From Bicyclus anynana (Eukaryota; Arthropoda; Insecta; Lepidoptera; Nymphalidae): a stretch of 64,000 bases of DNA. Of this stretch, positions 36,401 to 46,200 are shown one piece after another; positions within the stretch are counted from its first letter, which is position 1; each line of letters begins with the position of its first letter. The stretch covers positions 4,092,001 through 4,156,000 of the forward strand of contig NC_069110.1 of NCBI RefSeq assembly GCF_947172395.1, in the 5' to 3' direction. The notes under the pieces were generated by a model. It worked only from the letters and a program-made list of their open reading frames with translations, did not search any database and was not told the DNA's origin. Both the position numbers and the translations under genes were made by a program.

Positions 36401-39400
36401 GTGATAATATATATTCCTCGATAAATAGGCTATCTAACTGTAGGTAAGAATTTTCCAATCGGCCCAGTAGTTCCTGAGATTAGCGCGTTCAAGCAAACAA
36501 ACAAACTCTTCAGATTTATAATATTAGTATAGATTCTTTTACTATAGAATAATTTAGTAAGTTTAACAAGGCTACGCCCGTGACTTTGCATGTGGAAAAC
36601 GTGAACCATGACATTTATTAATACTAAACATATACACGGTCTACTTCAATCACTCTTTATATTGTTGAATACCGCATCAATATACTCTTCAATTAAAATA
36701 TAAGAACAAGGGTTGTAAAAGAAATAGAGTTTTAGATATTATTAAGAGTGATTTCAGACTAGCGTATTTTTTTTGCGCGTATACAATCGTTCCAGCATAA
36801 GCACATACACGCGCGCTATATTACGCGCTTCAAAAAACCGGACTCGCATAAACGGGCATATATCGGCGTGTTCGCTCAAACCGGTGGTGATGTGTCAGTA
36901 TCAACATAAATTCTGACGAAGAAAAATTACTATTTGCGCTACTTATTCGCCGTCGACTGAGACGACGAAAAAAATGCTGGGTGTCACAGATAGTTGCATC
37001 AAGATTGATAATAACTGGTCACTTTAATAGCTCCACTTTACTCAGAACTGCGAAATGATTCTAATCAATTAAAAAAAAAAATAGAATACGCGCGCTTATA
37101 CGAGGCTATTAGAGCCGTGATAGCCCAGTGGATATGACCTCTGCCTCTGATTCCGGAGGGTGTGGGTTTGAATCCGGTCCGGGGCATGCACCTCCAACTT
37201 TTCAGTTGTGTGCATTTTAAGAAATTAAATATCACGTGTCTCAAACGGTGAAGGAAAAACATCGTGAGGAAACCTGCTTACCAATGAATTTTTATAATTC
37301 TCTGCGTGTGTGAAGTCTGCCAATCCGCATTGGGCCAGCGTGGTGGACTATTGGCCTAAACCCTTTCATTCTGAGAGGAGACTTGAACTCAGCAGTGAGC
37401 CGAATATGGGTTGATAATGATGATGGTGATACGAGCTTAATAGTGCGTAAAAGATCATTACGAGTTGAGCGTGTGCCAAAAGACGCGCCTATACGCGTCT
37501 AAACGCCTGCGCTTCCAAAATCGAGCTCATACGCGCGTATAAAACGCTAGTCTGAAACCGCTCTCATTTCTCATAACTCTTTTTTTATAGAACCGGTCAC
37601 GCGCTTCTTCATACATTATACGGATATTGCACGAAGTTTAGTAAGAACATTGATCTATTCAATGAGTTTTTTGTTCTGGATTTGATGCTTCAAGACGGAG
37701 CTGTGGTGGGAGCTCTCGCTATTGACATGGACGATAGTAGTCTTCACAGGTGTGTTATCTTATCCATATCTTCTATACTAATATTATAAGGCTGAAGAGT
37801 TTGTTTGTTTGATTGAACGTGCTAATCTCAGGAACTACAGGTCCGATTTGAAAAATTCTTTCAGTGTTAGATAGCCCATTTATCGAGGAAGGCTATATTT
37901 TATCCCCGTATTCCTACGAGAACGGAAACCACCCGTGTGAAATCGTGTGGCGTCAGCTAGTAATATATACGACATAATGTACCACACAATTTATAGGACA
38001 TTGTGGCTATTAAGTTGTATAACTATTAGCTACCAGAATCAAGAATTTTCGTAAATAAAAAATTGATCGTCTCATCGAGATGAAGCTACTCACGAAAAAC
38101 TCGTTAGTTGCTAACATGTTCTACGGATTCCTGACTATTAAAAAGACTTTAAAAGAAAATTAATGACAGATTTCAAGCCAAAAACACCGTGATAGCAACG
38201 GGAGGATACCCACGGATGTATTTCTCTTGCACTGCGGCGCACACTTGCACTGGTGACGGTGGTGCCATGTGCTCTCGAGCCGGTATCCCGCTTCAGGATC
38301 TAGAGTTTATTCAGTTTCATCCCACTGGTAAATATACAGGATGCTAGGGAGTATTTCCCATAACTTCAAGCTTCACTGCTGAGTTCGAGTCTCCTCTCAG
38401 AATGAGAGGGCTGGCCCAATGCGGATTGGCAGACTTCACACGAATTAAGAAAATTCTCTGGAATGCAGGTTTCCTCACGATGTTTTCCTTCACCGTTTGA
38501 GACATGTGATATTTAATTTCGTGAAATATACAAGGTGCTCGGGAGTACTTCCTATAACTTCAAGTTATTAACGAGACCACTTATAGGAACCGAACTGCAG
38601 AACTATTATTAAATTAACTACAAAAACAAAAATTGTTTTCATGCAAAGTAATTCAAATAATACCGACTCGCTTTTAGGTAACAACGTTGCATTTTAAGTT
38701 TGGCTTCGTCATTATTTTAAGGATGCATTGCATATACTCCGAGAATATTCATTTTAGAACACTTTGAATCCTTGATCATTTTCAACCCTAGAGTTATAGG
38801 AAATACTACCAAGCAGCCTGTATAGTAGTCATTTGGATTTTTAAAGGATTATTGCCATATTTTTAAATATCTATAGTAATACGTGTATTATGAAGAGGTA
38901 ACGTTTATAGGGATCGAGGTATAATTTTAGGATTTACTGAATCGATTTTGAAAATTTACCACTACAAAGCCACGTTATTTGTGAGTCATCACTTACCACC
39001 AGGTGAGATTGTAATCAAGGGCTAACTTATCAAAAAATAAAAAAAAAATAGAGTGTTTTAGACTATATTTTATTCCAGTTACGGGAACGAGAACTAGGCG
39101 AATAAAACCGCGGGGTGTCGGCTAGTGACCAAAGTTCCTGTTCCCCTCCAACTAATAGCAAAAGACTGTTAGGAATGGGTACGACAATAGTCTAGCGGCT
39201 GGGTGTTGAATCCAACCTCATCACCGTTGAGCAATTTTTTTTAAAGAATCTTACACGGCTTACGTGAGCCATACAATGTTCAAGTTTACCGTTTAGTCTA
39301 CAGCGCGCCTAGAGATGTGGGCAGTGAATAAATATCGAAATACGAGTATAGGGTCGAAAATTAGTCTACAGCTTTTTATCTTTCATTGCTGCAATAGTGT

Positions 39401-40232
39401 GCTATCCTTTTAAAAAGTTTGGGTAAATGACATCGCTGACTTTAACCTACATTAAAAAAAAGAAAATATAAATATTTGGTATAATCCATTAGTATCGTAT
39501 CTACTGGCAATAACCAGTCATGTATATCGCGAACAGACAGACCGACAAACGCAGCGGAGTAGTTTGTTATATAAAACGTATTGACTTTAAAAATATGAAA
39601 AATGTATAGTTTCAAGTTTGAATGAATGAAATTTCCAGGCATGTATGGATCTGGCTGCCTCATGACGGAAGGTTGTCGAGGTGAAGGGGGTTACATCGTC
39701 AACAGCGAAGGCGTGCGTTTCATGGAGAAGTATGCTCCCAAAGCTAAAGATCTGGCGAGTCGTGATGTCGTCTCAAGATCTATCGCTACAGAAATTCGTC
39801 AAGGTACAATCATTTATGCATCTTCTCCAGTACACCTTAATGATGATGATGATGGTGATGACGATGATGAGAGTGATGACGATGTGATGGTGATGATGAT
39901 GGTGATGTTGATGGTGATGATGATGGTGATGGTAATGATGCTGATGGTGATAATTATGATGATGATGGTGATGAAGATGATGGTAATGGTGATGATGGTG
40001 GTGATGATCATGATGATGGTGATGGTGATGATGATGTTGATGATGATGGTGATGATTGATGGTGATGATGATGGTGTTGATGATGATGATGGTGATGTTG
40101 GTAATGATGATTATTATGGTGATGGTGATGGTGATGGTGATGATGATGGTGATAATGATAATTATGATGATGGTGAAAATGATGATGATGATGGTGATAA
40201 TGATAGTGATGATGATGGTGTTGATGATGTGC

Positions 40233-40271
<39 letters not shown>

Positions 40272-43200
40272 CTGCTGCTGATGATGATGATGATGATGAT
40301 GATGATGCTGATGATGATGATGGTGATGGTGATGATAATGGTGATGGTGATGATTATGGTGATGATAATGATGGCGATGGTGATGATGATGGTGTTATGA
40401 TGATAATGATGATGACTATGTTGGTGATGATGCTGATGATGGTTATGGTGATGATAACGATGATGTTGGTGATGATGCTGAATATTTCTATGTTACAGGA
40501 AGAGGAGTAGGTCCGAAGAAGGACCACGTGTATCTACAACTTCACCACCTCCCGGCGGAAGTCATCCGTGAACGCCTGCCTGGTATCTCAGAGACGGCGT
40601 GGACTTTCACCGGGACCGATGTGTATACGCAGCCTGTGCCTATCGTGCCCACCGTTCACTACACTATGGGGGGCATTCCTATCAACTGGAAAGGAGAGGT
40701 ATTTGTTGTTCCTCTTCTGGAAGTTGATTTTGCTTTCAATTTATCAAATACACTATGGGGGCCATTCCCATCAACTGGAAAGAAGAGATATAGTTGTTCT
40801 ACTATGTAGTATTACTACAGTCTAGTAAATACACTATGGGGGCATTCCCATTATCTGGAAAGGAGATGTTTTACTTTTGGATGACAATTTTGCTTTGGAT
40901 GTAGTACGAGCATCTAATGAAAGTAACGTTCATAGTCATACTATCAATCTAAACAGGCAATGGCACTAGAATCGAACTGTTTTGTTGGAAGAAACAGTTC
41001 GAGAGTAGTGAGTCAAGGTGGGCCGTTATTTCCAAACTTGTTTATTCTTTACGTTATTTACCTAATTATAGAGTAGTTATTAGGTAGGGAGAACAATACG
41101 AGCAGAGAAGGGGAGTGTTGATCGATCGTCAAGGAATTCCTTAACCCTACATCCAGTAGTCACAAGTCCTGGACTTTGCTTGGTGTTTTTCTCTCTACCA
41201 CGCGATGGACCCGGCACCCGCACGGTGAATCCATGGAATGCTAAAATATTCGTCTCAAGTAGCACAGTTATCTGGTACTTAGCTCTATGATCATTAATAA
41301 GACATATTGGCAGAATTCGTTATAATTAATATTTATGCCGATGACATAATGCTCCTTAGCCCTCAATAAACAATATACGAAAAATTATTGAACGTGTTAA
41401 AAGCATAGAGCAATGTCTTGTAATGGTACTTTTTGAGCAGGTAAGGCTCCGGAGAGAGTTGGAATGTTAGATGAAAATAAATTTAGTACATTTATAGGCA
41501 TTGGCGTATAAAGGTGCAGATACGGTGATACCAGGACTCCACTCAGCCGGAGAAGCGGTCAGCAACTGCCATGGTGCCAACCGTCTTGGCGCCAACTCCA
41601 TACTGGATGTAGTTGTCTTTGGAAAGTCGATTGGTCTTAACATGGCGAGAATTGCCAAGCCTGGAGAGACACTACCAACATTGAGAGACGTATGATTTAT
41701 TTATACTCTTTGTTACTCAAAGCTTTAAGCTTTGGTTTTAAATTTAAATATGACAGGTTTTGGGTTCATTTTCTGCCATTATTCTATTGTCCCTTGTTTC
41801 ATTAAGTTAGAGGAGAAAAGGTAATACTAGCTATGATCATCATCATGATCATTATCAACCCATATTCGGCTCACTATTAAGACGAGTCTCCTGTCAGTAT
41901 GAGAGACCAATAGTCCATCACGCTGGCCTAATACGGATTGGCAGACTTCACAATTATGTAGAGAATTAAGAAAATTCTCAGGAATGCAGATTTCCTTACG
42001 ATATTTTTCCTTCACCGTTTGGGACACGTGCTATTTAATTTCTTAAAATACACATAACTGAAAAGTTGGAGGTGCATGCCCTGGACCAGATTCGAAGCTA
42101 CGCCCTCCGGAATTGAAGGCAGGGGTCATATCCACCGGGCTATCACGGCTCTATGCTATGATACTAGTAGATAATGTTGAAATTTTAGTGGTAATTATAT
42201 CCAAAATAAAACTGGTTAATAAATGTAAAATCCGTAACTAAACAGATAGAAGGATAACGCTACGAGGCGCAGTGGTATGCGCCACGGAGGCTGTCAATTG
42301 AATTTACAAAACGGAGGTCCTGGGTTCGATACCCGGCTGGACCGATTGAGATTTTCTTAATTGGTCCAGGTCTGGCTGGCTTCGGCCATGGCTAGTTACC
42401 ACCCTACCGTCATAGACCGCCAAGCGATTTAGCGTGTGTGGATTTTCATCCTCCTCCTAATAAGTTAGCCTGCTTCCATCTTAGACTGCATCATCAGTTA
42501 CCATCAGGTGAGATTGTAGTCAAGGGCTAACTTGTAAAGAATAAAATAAAGTAATAATAACAAAGTGTGACTTTTTTGACAATTTTAACGAATGTGGATT
42601 TTGATTCGTCTTTAAAATTTATTGTTTTCTTTTGCAGAACATTTGTGATGAAATTCTGGACAATTTTGAAAAAATACGCTCAGCAAAAGGATCAGTATCG
42701 GTTCATGAGCTGAGGGCAAAAATGAGAGCCACCATGCAAAACAAGTGTGGTGTATTTAGAGACAATAAACTGCTGTCGGAAGGTAAATCTTTTTACCTCG
42801 TTATTGGGCGATGCAGACTATCTGCCTCATTTACTTGTAGTCCTGTGGTTGACCTGTGCGACTATAAATAATAAAATATTATATAAAACAAATAATTACA
42901 ACACTAACAATACTAACAAGTTAGCCCGCTTCCATCTTAGACTGCATCATCACTTACCATCAGGTGAGATTGTAGTCAAGGGCTAACTTGTAAAGAATAA
43001 AAAAAAAAAAAAAATAATTTTGATTTTTGAATTAAGTGAAAACACGAATTTCACATGCGTCAGCTAGTATTATTATAAATGTAAAGTGACCACAAAACCG
43101 ATTTGTCCAATACCACTAATCAGCAAGTAATATAGACTTTATTTTATCCCTTTATTCTTACGAGAACGAGAACTACACTAGTGAAACAAAGTACCTAATT

Positions 43201-46200
43201 AGCTACAAAGTTGCATCGCATCGAAACAAATTCACCGACAAAATAATTGTCTCTCGATTTTGAGACGGACGAGGTAAGCTCATATATATAGGTAAGAGTT
43301 AGGTCAATAGTCCACCACGCTGGCCCAATGCGGATTGGCAGACTTCACACACGGAGAGAATTAAGAAAATTCTCTGGTATGCAGGTTTCCTCATGATGTT
43401 TTTCCTTCACCGATTGAGGCACGTGATATTTAATTTCTTAAAATGCAAATAACCAAAAATTCGGAGGTGCACGCCCCGGACCGGATTCGAACTTCCGATT
43501 TGGAGGCAGAGGTTATATCCAATGGGCTAACACGGCTAACAGCTTCATTTAAATATTATGAATAAATAGAAGACAGATAGAACACGTATTCTTGTACGTA
43601 AATGTTACTAATGTTTTTTTTTTCTACATTACAGCCAACACTGAGATTCAGAAATGGTACCAGTGTTTCTTTGATATCAAAGTGACTGATCAGCGCAAAA
43701 ACTGGAACAGTGATTTGATTGAAGCACTGGAATTGCAGAACATGTTGCAAACTGCTGTTCAGGTGAGATAGGAATGCTCAAATATTTCATAAATACGGAA
43801 TAAATGCATGTGATTCAAATGAAGGCAAGATATTTTGGTACATATCCATAGTCAACTCCATATTTTATGATTTACTAAGTTTAAATTATGAATTTTAGTT
43901 TTTATAAAGTATTAAAAACTAATTATAATATCAATTAATTCAACTATTGGTACAGAAAGTAAAATTATTTCTTGGGACGTGTCACGTTCGGCGATGTTTT
44001 AAATGCCAATAAGAATATTTCAAGAATTTATTTTGATACGCCAGAAATGGATGAAGCTTTAGTAAATATGGATTTTAGTGATTCCTTCCTTTCCTTGATC
44101 TCCGGTGCGACCCACATACCCATAATTTATAAACATATTTCTGCTTCACTGTCATTACTTCAGCTTCATACAAACGCGCCTATCTATACACTATTACAAC
44201 TGAAGCCAGATTAGAACATAGAATACTAATTCTAATAGTTTATCTACACATTAAGCTAAATTATATTTTATATTTAACCAGGTGGTGGCTTGCGCCCTAA
44301 ATAGGACTGAAAGCCGTGGAGCGCATTTCAGGGATGACTTTCCTAAGAGAGAAGATGAAATGGATTATAGCAAGGATACTAAAGGACAGGTGATCTATAT
44401 GCTCATGTGATGTGTCGTCTCTACGAAATATTGCGTGAATAGCATATTATCCGTCCACTCCAAGGAGACTCCTTAAAATATTCGCATCTCAAGGATACTA
44501 TAAAACTGCTTCAGGTCCTTCAGACATTTTATAGTGGTTGATGCTTGCAACTACACCCTCGATTCCAATGCCGATTGTAGATCTAGATGCCCGAAAAACG
44601 TCCTTTTCAACCCTGACGATGACTTAAAGACTGACAATACCAACCAAGTTTTAATTTTTTTTTTAGTTTTCCGAGTTCTAAATCAGTTTCTGCAATACTG
44701 AAAGACAATGTTTGTTTCATCTTACGTACGTTTAATCCATTAGTTATGACACCACCTGTATAAAATATTCACCTAGAAAATATACTACGGTGTTCATTAA
44801 GTAGTGAGAATGACTAAGATACATATGCTATTTTTTTTTTCAACGAAGTCAACCTTTTAGGAGTATATATTTGGCATATATTTTGTCTAAACATAAAATT
44901 CCTTTTTGAAAAAAGTCTTTGTCCTGATCCCTTAAAAATTGTGTAGTAGCTATCACTGCGTCTTCATCAAATTTCTGATTGCTTTTTTAGACGCGGTAAG
45001 AGATGAAAATCACTAGGAGCGAGACTCGGTGAATGCGTTGGTTGCATCATCAATTCAAAGTCAGCACCTTCAGTAGCCATCACAACATTGAACCTGTACG
45101 CGGGGGCGTAATCTTGGTGAAACAAAACAACATCTGCTAGTTTTTCTCACCGTTTCTTAATTAACCTTTTAATAGACCTTTTAATAGTGTCTCCATGACT
45201 GAGGTATTCGATCATTACCAACTCTTGGCTATCCCAAAAAAGGGAGCCCATACCACACTATCTTGCTGGTGGAAGAGTTGCCTTACATTTATTAGTAGTT
45301 AGAGATAGTCACATCTTCCAGGTCATGGACTTGGGTTGTTTCGTTTCAGGATCGTTATGGTGAAATCAGGTTTAATCCATAGTTATAGAGCCAAATTGCG
45401 GTTAGGATCTTGTAACAAATCTAAACAGCTCTGTGAAATTCTTAGTCCGATATATTAAAGCGCGTCCGTAAGCATTTTGGGCATCTAGCGCGCTGAACTT
45501 TATATTCCATGCCCAAAGAATCGTGTATAACATTATAGACACTTCTTAACGAAATCTTTACTTCATCAGCTATAAAACGAACGACATGACGATCGCATAA
45601 AAACATTTTTTCAACTTGTTTAACTATTTGTTCTGTTATTGATGTCGTAGGTCATCCCAAGCGTGAATCGTCATTGGTGGAAGTTCTTCCTCGCATAAAC
45701 TCAGCACATCAACGTGTTGTTTCTCGCTCGTCTTGATTTATCTGCTCCATACTGATTTTTTCATGGGCAGGTTTTTGATTACCGCAAATTGTCTCCATTT
45801 TTGCGAACGCGTTCTGTAACGAAGTGACTATATTCAGAAAAAAAACAAAAGAGAATCGAAAACTTTTGCCATATTAGTATTACGCATATCAGAGCAGTGT
45901 TTATTGTACTTTTCCTTACCATGAATCTATACATATATCATTTTTAGTACCTACTTACTTAATAAACACCGCTGTCTATATATAACGTAACAGAAGACGC
46001 CCTTACACTTAAATAACTTACCAGAAGAGGCCCTGTGGTTTTACCCATATAGTTTTTATTTTCGTGAGAATACGTGATTAAAATATAGCCAATTGTTATC
46101 AACAAATATAATGTATTACTTGCTGATATTGTAGCTTTTGTCTATATTTATTATTTTACATTAATAAAATTTGGTCAAAATTGGTCCGCGTCATGATCTC

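Noticed and set aside
39626..40510. 294-codon acidic, methionine-rich ORF and the histidine/isoleucine-rich ORF opposite it
   Set aside because: The first 59 codons or so are SDHA-like exon 8; the rest is translation of the GAT-type microsatellite across a donor site.
43972..44214. 80-codon ORF between exons 12 and 13
   Set aside because: Reasonable composition, but exons 12 and 13 join in phase 0 without it, no acceptor is apparent at its start, and no family motif was seen.
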